Positions 11,174-21,876 of a stretch of 64,000 nt of DNA are shown here, piece after piece (positions within the stretch are counted from its first letter, which is position 1; every line of letters starts with the position of its first letter). Source of the stretch: Collybia mongolica (lineage: Eukaryota; Basidiomycota; Agaricomycetes; Agaricales; Clitocybaceae); contig JAAXNY010000013.1 of NCBI GenBank assembly GCA_013420905.1, forward strand, positions 1 to 64,000, in the 5' to 3' direction. A model generated the notes under the pieces. It was not told the origin of the DNA. It was given only the letters and a program-made list of their open reading frames with translations, and made no database searches. The position numbers and the translations under genes were made by a program.

Positions 11174-12140
11174 AACGTGAAGGCAGGAAATAAACTCAGC
11201 ATCTGAGTGGACTGAAGACGAGATAGACCCAAATGTAACGTCGCTTGCCAGTCGGACTGTGTGCCCGATTATTTAGGCATTACTATGTAAGTGCGACCCC
11301 ACCAGGCAAGGCAGGAGGACAATGAAACACCTCGCAATATTTAGGTGAAACTAGCCGTTTTTGTCGAACCTGCCATGTAGGAGAGGCTCCAATTGTTACT
11401 CGAAGAATTGACAACATTCGAAACAGAACTTGTGAAGGCACCTGGTCAGAACTCTGGACAGTGTTTCCGAGGAATCCTCCAACTCCAAGCTCGAACCGCC
11501 GTGAGACCATCTCGAGGCTTCCGACAAGGTCAAGAAGCCTATTTGGGGTTGTGAGCATTCCGGGTTGTCTGGGGATGGTGCGCATCCGCGTTTTCATGAC
11601 ATCCTTGCTGTGATTGCAGTCGTTCGTCGATACGTCGAAAGAAGTTGGTTCGAAACATGAGAAGATGTGTGGTTATTGCTTCGGTATATTTTTCCAAGCA
11701 AGTATAAATTGGGTTCACTGTGGGGCACTTCAAAGGCCACCTGCGATCGCGCTCATTGCGGCCAGCGACTTGTGTACACCCGGGTTTTTAGGACTCACTT
11801 GTATTGTAAGTGTGACCCCATTTTTTTTAGTCAACGCGCCGATAGAAGCTCGTTCAGAACCGATGAGAACGCAGCGAGATGCGTGGTCACAATTTCAGGT
11901 CGAAGTTCTCGAAAGTTCGCCATTTAACACTGCCGACCAGAGTCAAAGCCACCTGCGATCGCGTACATTCCGGTGCGCCTGAGGCTGGCGTTCATCCGTG
12001 TTTTCAGGGCTTACTCTAGGTGTATCCTGATCATTATTTGCCGCACTGATAGAACCTGGATCAGATAGAAGCTGCATGGTCACAATTGTAAGTGGTACTT
12101 TCCGGAAATACTTCCAGCATAAGTCCACTGTGATGCGTCC
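11155..12140 (+). repeat. Degenerate tandem array seeded by the TYR1 3' end
   Basis: The last intron and exon of the TYR1 remnant (about 10925-11115) reappear at about 11155-11300: GATGAAACGTGAAGG matches GGTGAAACGCGAAGG, and a block ending CAGTCGG follows at the same distance. Further diverged units can be traced at about 11500-11700, 11730-11930 and 11945-12140. Shared pieces include GCCACCTGCGATCGCG (two units), GTAAGTGYGACCCC (two units), GATAGAA and GGTCACAATT. No unit keeps an open frame. Unit length is roughly 200-300 bp. Confidence 0.6.
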
Positions 12141-12997
12141 CATTTTAACAGCGCAAACCAGGATAACGATGCAGTAGACCCAATGACCATATTTCATAGT
12201 GTCCCCGTACCACGCCGCTTTGACAGCGTCGTTGTGCGAGGTTGACGACAAGCTCGTGCTAAGTTTGTCTACGATATTATAAATCCACACTTGTGACTTT
12301 GTCACCAGCTGTGGCAGGTTCTTCTATGTTCTTCTATGTCCCTTGATGTTCGATGTTGAGAGTTGGACTACCATCAAATTTTCACCCACGCCTGACTCAC
12401 GGAACATGCACCAGACCCGTCACCCATATGAATCAAGTTAGTGTTATTCTCGTCACGATCCAACGTGTTCGGCCTCCTGACGTGTTATGCTTCGATCTCA
12501 GTTGATGAACCTCGTCCATCAGTATTGCAACCATAGTAATACATGTCAGGCTTGACATATCATATCGGCAGGATCCTCGTCGTCGAATAGCCACACGGGC
12601 ACAATACCTAGTCATGGGTTGAAATTTACCCATACATGTGCGGCATCCGTTCATGTTTCCTGCTCGTTGTTTTGGATCCAGCTGACACCATCAGGTGGTA
12701 TGAACTTGAAGTATCGTTCGCCTTTTCCTATGGCACTAGGTACGCACAAGCTCTTCCCCCTATTTCTCGAATAATATTTGATCCAAAGCTCGTGAAATTT
12801 CAACACTCGTGTGGATTCTTGATGGACGCGCATCTCGACCGGCCTATGTTTAGAACCCCCGAGAACCGTATAGCGCCAACCCAATACCATGCCCCCGTTT
12901 AACCATGCCAAAGTATGAGAGAAGGATATTTAAAGTCAACGAGAGCCTTTTATTCTCACCAGGACGCCCCCGAAGCGTCTATCACTCCTTCCCTAAG

Positions 12998-14518
12998 ATG
13001 CGTTTGTCCCTCACCTTTACATCCCTCTTATTCCTTTCCGCAGCCATCGCATCTCCCTTACAGGAGAGGGAAGTAGTGACTCTAGACAAGAGAGTCGAAG
13101 CAGTGTCTTCTGGTATGGTTTTGATCTCTACTGACTTGTCGATATTATAACTTTCACCTTAGCTGTGTACAACGATCTGGTCTTCTATTTCAAATGTGAG
13201 TCCGCAATCTAAATACCAGAGGGTTTCAATTTGATGTGATCCTCTAAGATGCATCATCATCATATGACATCTTCTCACCGTCGTGTCCCCGGCCGAACGG
13301 GAATACATTAGTATCGACGGTTAGAATTCTTCTTTCTCCAGGATTTTTCATCATTACTAAACTATATCACTAGATCAGCAACATTATAACGGACACCCAA
13401 GGCTTTATTGCGCGTGACGACACCCGGAAAGAAATTATTGTTGCCTTTCGGGGAAGGTAAACTATTGAAACTAAATTATCGCTAGCGTCTGATTTTGTAC
13501 ATCCTAGCACCTCTCCCGTTGATTTTTTGACAGATGCAAGCCTCGTATTAGTGCCCTTCATATCACCCGGAGTTAACGCACCAAGTAAGCCTTGAACTAC
13601 AATGCTGGAATTTCCTAAATGTGAGCATGTGATTATAGGTGGTACGCTGGTCCACTCTGGGTTCTTAGTCGCGTAAGTCCCGAAATCTCTATTATGGCTT
13701 GTGAATACTTAATAGGTAGGGCAGTTGGGACTCTGTCGCTTCATCTGTTATCTCCACCGTGAGATCCCAATTGGCGGAACATCCAGACTATACGATCGTC
13801 ACCTCTGGTCATTCTCTAGGGGGTAGTATATTTCCTAGCATCATGCCTTTATATTGACTGACTTTGGGATTCAAGGAGCTTTGTCCAGCCTTGCGGGCAT
13901 TTCTCTGAAGCAAAACTTCCCGAACAGGTGCGAATCCTATTTATTACTCTGGTCATACCCGTCCTCACAATATTTTAGTAAGCTTCGTATGTACACTTTT
14001 GGTCAACCTAGGTCGGAGCGTGCACCTTCTATGCACTCAAGACAAAAACTTATCTGAATACTAGGACCGGTAACCAGGCATATGCCACGTTCGTCAACAC
14101 TCAAATCGGCGTAAGTAACCTTTTCCGAGGTCAGTAGTGCAACCCATCCTTGCCAGAGCGTATATTTAACCCTATTTGATCGATAGGCACACATACTTTC
14201 GACGGGTAAGTGATTCCACCGAAGAAATCAACGGACACTTGACTTGGAATAGTGTCCCTACAATTATCCCCCCCATCGTTTATGCACACCACGGTGAGTA
14301 CCACTCCACTCCCGATGATTAGGTGCATAGGCCTGATTATGGTTTTCTTAGCGACAGAGTATTGGTCAACTATTGACCCAACTTCAGCTCTGACCACTCG
14401 TCAGTGCAACGCAAGCGGTGAAGATTTTACTTGCTCTGCTTCGATAATATCCTCAGGCATAAACCCCCCACACTTGGTCGTGAGTCGAATAGCCAACTCT
14501 CTCCTACAACCGGACTGA
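12998..14518 (+). CDS. Secreted class 3 lipase / esterase
   Basis: This is a fungal class 3 lipase, an alpha/beta hydrolase that cleaves ester bonds outside the cell. Exons: 12998-13112, 13163-13195, 13249-13319, 13374-13456, 13508-13584, 13639-13672, 13725-13822, 13876-13927, 13979-14011, 14065-14108, 14187-14205, 14253-14293 and 14352-14518. They total 867 nt (288 residues) in one frame. The N-terminus is a signal peptide (MRLSLTFTSLLFLSAAIA). VAFRGSTS is the oxyanion region, GHSLG puts the nucleophile at Ser168, and THTFDGVPTIIP and HHATEYW are family landmarks near the catalytic His. The intron at 14109-14186 only keeps the frame if its donor is GC; the decayed copy downstream has GT at the same place. 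A TATA-like GATATTTAAAG lies about 70 bp before the ATG. The C-terminal end is less certain. Confidence 0.88.
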
Positions 14519-14979
14519 TAAATTTGCCAATAGTACTATAACATTCTCGCGTCAACTCCTTTCTGCACCTGAACATCCTGCCGCCCCAACGCAGTTTCCA
14601 TTCATCCCCAACATGCTCCCTTCACGTTTTCAGGTTTGATTGATGTAACTAGGATTGTCGGAATGCACAGCATTGGACAACGAATTTGCAGACCAGTGTG
14701 AGGCATTTGTGATCAAAAATATGTAGGTTGAGGGCGTCCATAGTGCTTTGGGCTTTGTGTTGCTACATTATTGATCCTGAGAGATGGGTTTCTCGTAGTT
14801 CAACTTCAAGCATCGAAACTCCATCGAAATTCCATTGAGAGACTACATGTGATCCTATTATTCAGGTAGTTTTTTCTATCGGACTGAGACATTATTTAGC
14901 TATATAATCCTAATCTTCCCTTTCAACGTGACTACATCAAGGCTGGTAAAATGAATTCTGACGCAACTCTTATATAGAT

Positions 14980-16215
14980 GCATCATCAGTACGAATTATC
15001 CCTGTTTCAAGCTCCCTTGTCATAGCTTGAGCCAGGTCATCGGATTTCCCACTACCTGCTCACGGATACTCGAGATTTCATTGCATGACGATACCATGAC
15101 GATACCAGAAAAGAAATGGTTGTGATGTCTCGCGAAAGGTAATTTTTACGAACCTATTCTATCATTCAGCGTTACTGATTGGCACTAGCTCCTCTGAATT
15201 CTCAACAGATGCGAGTATCGTGCTGGCACCCTTTACCTCATCTCATCTGGAGTTAGCGCACCATAGCAAGTTCTAATCTTCAATATTAAATTTCTAGATC
15301 TGAGCACCCGAGTACAGCTAACATACTAATCCATGCAGGATCCTTGGCGGGTGGGAAAGTACTCGAGTTTTCCCTACAATATCTCATGACTAATGAACGG
15401 AACTACACAGCTCGAATTCTGTTGGCTCGTCAGTTAATTCCACGGCTTGCGACAAACTCAACTTCCACTATTGTTATTTCTGGCCTTTCTCTAGGGGGTA
15501 AGTACGCCTTTCATGATAATATGTGTGCATTAACTAAACCTGGGATTTAGGTGCCTCGTCTAGCATCGCACGCATGGCTTTGAAGCAGGATTTCCCAAAC
15601 AAGTGCGAACCTTATTGATACCTCTGCTCCATACCCACACTCGTGGTGTTATAATAACCTCCGTCTATATACCTACTGTCAACCTAGGTCTGAGCGCGCA
15701 TCTTTCATAAATCCTCATCGAGAATTTATCTCAGCGCTAGGGTCGGTGACAGAGCCATATGCCATGTTCGTCAACAGTCAAGGCGGTGTAAGTCACATTT
15801 TCCGAGGTAAGCAGTCCAACCCATCTTTGTCATGTCATACTCTGTTCTATAACACAAATGTCTTCACGCGTCCATATTCTTGGCAGGTGAATGGATGCAC
15901 TTAAGGAATTGATGTACATCAAAGTTGGAGCGGTGCCTCTACCATCATTCCGTTTACTATAATAGTGAAATTCCACCAGAGAAAACTTGGCTTTTTTTGA
16001 TGCGATACATTCTGGGGGCATAAACACACCTCACCTTTCTGTGAGTCCAATATCACTAAACTCCTTAAAAATTGCACTAAAATATCACAATACCCTAGCA
16101 TTCCCCACCTTCTGCATTTAATCCTCTTTCGGCGGCCGGCCGCCTTGAGCGCCAAGTTTGATTCCCTTCTTCAGAATGCCTCTTTCGCGCATTCAGGTTT
16201 AGTTCAATCGCAGGA
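14980..16215 (+). pseudogene. Decayed tandem copy of the lipase gene
   Basis: The sequence aligns to the lipase just upstream from its third exon to past its 3' end (ATGCATCATCA, ACGGATACTCGAGATTTCAT, TATGCCATGTTCGTCAAC). The signal-peptide exon and the second exon are missing. An 11-bp direct repeat of CATGACGATAC (15084-15105) breaks the frame, and a TGA and further stops follow. The oxyanion region FRGS has become SRES. The nucleophile elbow survives as GLSLG, with His replaced by Leu. The donor equivalent to the GC donor of the intact gene is GT here (15786). Similarity runs on to about 16215, so the duplication included the 3' flank. Confidence 0.85.
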
Positions 16216-17213
16216 GCATTAAGAGTCACAGATTCTAACTTCCTTCGCTTTTCCTTCGAACCCTGGAGTTTCTTCTCGAAGTGTGAACCGTAATTTAGAC
16301 GTTTTGGGCAAGATTGATCATTTCCTTATTGCCGATTTCCGATGGGGCACATTCAGGGAATCTAAAACCAGGGAAGGGAGAAGTTAAAACTTAATTTTCG
16401 GAAATTTCCTAGTTCATCTGAAAATTAAACTCAAAGGTACACGTCGTGTCGAGATCAGAAACGCAAAACGCCTAACGGCATTATGCACCGCATAGATTTC
16501 ACCACGCAGAACCCTAGGGATTCGCGATCGAAGTGATCATATAGTACCATGTTTGTTACTCCTGTGACGCGTCCCCATACCAAAAATCAGGTCAAAAGGT
16601 CCCCGGAGATGTTGGCAGTAATGTATTCTCCCAAATGACATAGACTTCCACGGCGGACAGGGTGGTACCAGGATACCTCGTAGCGCCAGGAACTCCAAAA
16701 TTCTGATCGTAACTGTTCAAATGTCGTTGCACACAAGAGACAATGAATCACGCAATAAATTCCGCTGCAGACTGCAGAACCACGCGACGCCGCTTAAGTT
16801 GAACAATCATCCGCGTCCATCTGGAGTTTCCTACATATGTAATCCACACGTAACGCGTGTAAATCATACAGTCCTGGAATGAGCAAGACGTTCCAGAAGT
16901 AAGGAACATAAATGATATAGGGTCAAAACGGCAACGGGCGAATCGTGAAGACTCCTCGACCATGTTCGCGTTGAAAAGATTTCTGCCCATGTGGAGCTTG
17001 GCAAGATGAGGATGCAATGTCTCAGGGGCAGAGGAATAGGCCGCCATCCTCTCTCGATTGCACAATACGTATGTGAGACTGTGGGCCAGAAAAAGGATAG
17101 GAAATCTAGGGCAGATCTACGCGTAGATGCAAGTTTTCCTGTGCGACAGTCAAACGAGTCTGCCATAATGGAAGCTGACGCACCTTCTTCTCTCAGGCTC
17201 CAGTTTACTGCCA
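16216..17213. other. Intergenic, no supported gene
   Basis: Two overlapping minus-strand frames of 105 and 116 codons (16748-17214) lie just downstream of the F-box gene. Neither has a recognisable domain and neither joins it by a plausible splice. I leave the stretch unannotated. Confidence 0.5.
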
Positions 17214-18967
17214 TCAGACACTTTCATCGTTCAATCGAGAGCGCCGGCGAATGTTCCAAACCTGTGTAATTCTGTCCCACCATTCAAAACTGATGAACTC
17301 TTCTTGTGGGAGCTCCGCATCGATATTCATTGGATCACCGTACGCATTATTATAGAACCAACCGTAATTTAACTCTCTCAGATTCGGGAACATTGCCTCA
17401 ATGAAAGTGACGACTTCGTCGCATGTTTCCACGGGAGAGGTGCATATATTAAAGGAATGCAGAGTTTCGCATGAAATTATGTCTTCCAAGGGGAGGAGCC
17501 CTTCGAAGAATTCGTTCAGTGCGTTGAATCGAAGAGAAAGTTGTTGAAGGTGGCGACAGGATTTAGCGAGATTGAGAACCCCACGTATGGTTGCCTCCGG
17601 AGGGGTGCCCACCGTACGTTCATAGAAGTTTAAAATCTCCAAACGAGGCCAAGATTCCGCAATTCTACCCAAAAAGTCATCACTCAAAGAAACCGTCCCA
17701 CCTAAGCTGATTTCAAAGTTCGTGATATTGGATAGAGGGAGTGCGGGTGTGATTGCGCGCTCAGTTACTTTCGATGACTCATTAGTCTGCGAGAATCTCC
17801 AGTATTCTGATTCCCGGATTTTAATTTCCTCTAGCTTCGTATACGGCGCGAGGATTGCTAGAAAGGGCCCTACATCCCAGACGTCGTGGGTATCATTCTG
17901 CTCTACCTTCAATTTCTGAAGTTGAGAATATCCGGGGCGGTTGAGGAGTCCTTGTGCGTGTTTCAGACTATCTGTCTCGATGTAAAGCTCCACGAGGCCG
18001 GGAAACACTATTCCCTCCGGTGGATTGGCCTCGTTAAACTGTGAGAGTTCATCTTCGTGAACGCATATCCTCATATTGTTAAGCCTGGGAAGTGACGCGA
18101 GATGGGCGAGAACGCCAGACGTTATATATGTGGCTCTTGCTGAGAAGTTTTGTAATGAGCGGAGCTCGCGGTACATGAGCATGACCTCGGCCTCGATATC
18201 ACAATCGATCCCGGGGTCTTGCGCGTACGCGTCTTCGTACATTATCTTGAATGACGTGATTGCTGACGACGCGCGATGAATGATTGAAGCCATGTTGGAA
18301 GCGATAGATCGTCCCCCTAGAAAGCCCCGTGTCATGTTTTCGCAACAGTAAATATGAAGCTTCTTCAATACTGATCCGACGACTAGTCGTGGATACAGGG
18401 CGAAGTCCTGGAAGGCGGTGGCTTCGATATTGAGTTCAAGGAGTGAAGAAAGGAGTGGGCCGGGCTTGGGTTTGCATGACCAAAGCATGCGCAGGATTAC
18501 AGGATCGGAGAAGTCCCAGTTGGAATCCATGAGTGGCACAAAACCCAAGCTCTTGATGCGATAGGAGTAGTAGTATACCCTTTCGAAGTCTTCTGGTAGA
18601 AGATCCCGAATGATTTGCTAGTACGGGTAGTCACATGAGCGATCCATATTTTTTACTAAACAATAAATCATGTTAGGCTTACAAGGTCGCCCCCCCAGGA
18701 ATATACCATTCCTCCGCGATAGCTGTGTGTGTTCCTCTTGCGCACCGCCCAAGCATCTTGTGGTAGGCACCGAACAAGCGGTCCTAGGGATGCATGATAA
18801 TACCACAAAATATCGAGCGCTGGGTCAGAGAATGCCTTGCATGTCCTCGATAACGCAACAAGGGATTTGGATCTTCTGGAATTTGAGTAATATATGAATT
18901 TGTCGTCGTCGCGGGTGTTCTCAAAAATCAGCGAGAGGATTTCTTGAACCTCTAGACAGCGATGCAT
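17214..18967 (-). CDS. F-box protein with leucine-rich C-terminal half
   Basis: A two-exon minus-strand gene: 18967-18683 and 18617-17214, 562 residues. The intron is 65 nt with a GTAAGC donor and a TACTAG acceptor. The first 60 residues form a degenerate F-box (HRCLEVQEILSLIF, then LVALSRTCKAFSDPALDILW), the module that binds Skp1 in SCF ubiquitin ligases. The rest has irregular leucine-rich segments (LKKLHIYC, LNNMRICVHE, LVELYIET, LRELNYGW), as in the large Agaricomycete F-box families whose targets are mostly unknown. The length is normal for that family and there is no membrane segment. The target protein cannot be inferred. Confidence 0.88.
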
Positions 18968-19278
18968 ATGGTGCGTTGTTAAGGGATGTGGGCCGCACGA
19001 ACCGTGGAAGGATAAAGGAGAAACAAGAAAGATGTTGAAACAGAGAGGGACACTTATCGGGATATTGAATCAATTACGTAATCGCACAGGTGACACCAAA
19101 GCTGGAGAAATTGACGAATTTCGGTCATCGCCTTAGAGAACCGAGTTCGCATTCACTTTTTTTCTTTTTTCCTCTCTTTCTTCCTTCCCTTCAAGATCGC
19201 TTCTAAGGTATCTAGAGCCTTCATGCTAACCAATTCTCATCGCTGAACGGTTTTCATGCAGATATCATCGTCCCTTAC

Positions 19279-20253
19279 ATGCCACCTATATACGAAGATG
19301 TTGAACCTGAGGGAACGGTTCAAGCCCTTCTCCAATCGTTCGCTATGATCATATTCTCGGAAATTGGAGACAAAACATTTCTCATCGCCGCTATACTCGC
19401 CATGCGTCACCCCCGCATCGTGGTCTTCGCGGGCGCACTTGGGTCGCTCATCGTCATGTCGATCCTCTCGGCTGCAATGGGCCACCTTCTCCCAACACTG
19501 ATACCAAAACAGTGGACCCAGATCGCCGCAGCCGTCCTTTTCCTCGTGTTTGGAACGAAGATGATGCTGGAGGCGAAGCAGATGAAGGCTGGGAACGAGA
19601 AGATACAGGAGGAAATGAGGGAAGCACAGGTGGAAATCGAGGATGACGAGGCCGGGCACGACGGCAAGGGCAAAGATGATGAAGAATCCATTCCTCTGGG
19701 CGATTTGGAGCAGGGCGGGAGGGTAGGCCCGACGGAGCCTGGGAGTCTAGTCGCTCGACCTTCAAAATCTTCCAGCTCAATCAGCGAGGGCACGCGGAAC
19801 TTTTGCAGTCTGTTGCTCGGACCGGTATTCGTTCAAGCGTTCATTCTGACGTTCCTTGGGGAATGGGGCGACCGCAGTCAGATTGCCACCATAGCACTGG
19901 GGGCAGCACATGTCAGTTTCTTGTCCAAATATGTCTCCTAACACTCACGAAATTTAAAATAGAATGTATATCTTGTGACGCTCGGTACGATTGTCGGACA
20001 CTCGTGTTGTACGGCCCTCGCCGTGATTGGGGGTCGATATGTCTCAACGAAGATTTCCGTAAAACATGGTACGTGGTTGAAGTTCTACGTTCGCTCTATC
20101 AGTCTAATATCAGGCACCAAAGTTACCTTCGGCGGGGCAACGCTCTTCCTGCTGTTTGGTGTTATATACCTCTACGAAGCATACGCCATGACCACGGACA
20201 TGGACATGTCGATACCCATTAGTCTCGAAGACCAGACCACCGGATTGCATTAG
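19279..20253 (+). CDS. GDT1: GDT1/TMEM165-type Ca2+/Mn2+ transporter
   Basis: This belongs to the UPF0016 cation/Ca2+ exchanger family, placed in the Golgi in yeast and man, where it supplies Mn2+ for glycosylation and removes Ca2+. Exons 19279-19911, 19963-20068 and 20114-20253 give 292 residues. Both signature motifs are present: E28-x-G-D31-K-T at the start of the first membrane segment and E195-x-G-D198-R-S in the fourth. Between the two three-helix halves lies an acidic linker rich in Glu, Asp and Ser (residues about 100-175), the usual cytosolic loop. There are no obvious cleavable signal residues before the first helix, so an upstream exon with a signal peptide is possible: a CAG acceptor lies just before the ATG. 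A divergent promoter is shared with the F-box gene on the left (312 bp between starts). Confidence 0.93.
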
Positions 20254-21876
20254 GCTGGCCCTAGTTCGCGATGTAAGATTTATATATATACCGATATTCC
20301 TAGACTATAACTATACTTGACACGCTCATTACATATATAATTACACCACACGATGGCAGGATAACCACCTGTTCGACTTCGGTCGTAGAATCCGGCCTGA
20401 GTTCTAGAAATGCATGCCACCCGCACATGGATCTCTGTTATTTTGGGCACCTTTGCGCTAATTTTGTCGCAGACCAGCGTTGTACAACGCCGTGCCTGTC
20501 GTGCTCGGGGTCTCCCCCCTGTCCGACGACAACTCATCACTCGTAATGACATATGCAACACTGAGTTCGCGTTCACGAGTGCGATGTTAATGGCCAAGCA
20601 AGAGAAATCGAATACAACGCTCAGGCGTATCGATGACCTGGATGAGAGCCTTGCAACTATTTTTGGAATGGGGGCAAATTTAACATCCCCGCTTGTTCCG
20701 TTTTCTTCGCGACTCGGAATCGGTAGGATACGTGGATATGTCTTTCGATTTGAAATGCTCATGTGTTTATGATAATAGGTGTGTGCGATTCCGAAAAGTA
20801 CAAGCCTGCTTTGAAGCTGAAGCTTCAAGTTACTAGTTACTCAAGCTCTCGGTGACTTGGAACAAACTTTCTCGCACAACCGCTGAACTGTTTTCTTATA
20901 TGCACGCCCTTCTAGGCACTCACTCTAGAAATTGATTTACAGTTCCCCAACCCAACGCTCACCTGACCAAGGGGGTCCCGGAAGCAAAATTTTGTACCTA
21001 GGGTCGGAATTTTTTTCCTGAGCAATTTCGGTGGACCTACTAACTACGTAATCAGGCACACGTCCTAATCGGGAAGACACGTGATCATCCCGCCCTCCGC
21101 TTCCCGCCCCTCGTCGTGCCAGACGACGTACAAGCCTCACAAGCCCAATTCCTTGGCGCTAGCTCCAGCCCAATGCATGCTAAATGATACTTTGATATGT
21201 TAGGATCAGAATTAGTGGAGGATCTGGGATGATCTCACCCATTCCGTTTCACAACCTTGCCGCTTGCACTGGATCACAGGTACTTCGATGTCTCCACCAT
21301 TGGCCTGCATCGGGGAAACACTTGTACCGCAGAGGCATTGTGATAAGTCGCCAACATCGAGGGCCTTTCTCTTCCGAAGTATACGACGACCGACTGCGTG
21401 TTCAGGTAAGGGATCGACTTGATCAGATTCTTACCGCCATCTTTGGAGTGTTTGACCCACAGAGATGGCTTGATATCGGTATCAGTGAAAATTTATCGGC
21501 CGTATTGTAATATTTAGTTATTTACTTTGAGATTAACAATTTGAGTGCAGTTTGGACGTTAGCAGATGGCCTGGCCCTCGTTCGAACCAAGTTCGAGCCT
21601 CGCCGATATCAAATATTTTCGGAGGTCATATTTTTTTTTTCCGACCTGACGGTCGGACCTACCTACCGGCCCACGGTGTCGGATCATTATCCCGGGACCC
21701 CCTTGCACCTGACGGTGTTTCCCCGGATATTCTCCCCTTTGGGTCGTGGGAAATAGTGATTATCAATCAACATACCATGAGGTCACTCCCAAAATCTTAC
21801 CTCCTGACTTCTTTCCGACTCGCCATTAACTTGCAGCCATTTCGATCTGCGAATTTTCGTTAATCTTTCTGATGGC
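20254..21876. other. Intergenic, one weak short frame
   Basis: A plus-strand frame at 20410-20772 (120 residues) begins MHATRTWISVILGTFALILS, which could be a signal peptide. A slightly longer minus-strand frame covers the same bases, and nothing else supports either. The rest, including 20940-21760, shows no recognisable gene. Confidence 0.35.

Noticed and set aside
14065..14205. Lipase gene thought broken by a one-base loss at the tenth intron
   Set aside because: A GC donor at 14109 restores the frame and yields the family motif THTFDG; the paralogue has GT at that site.
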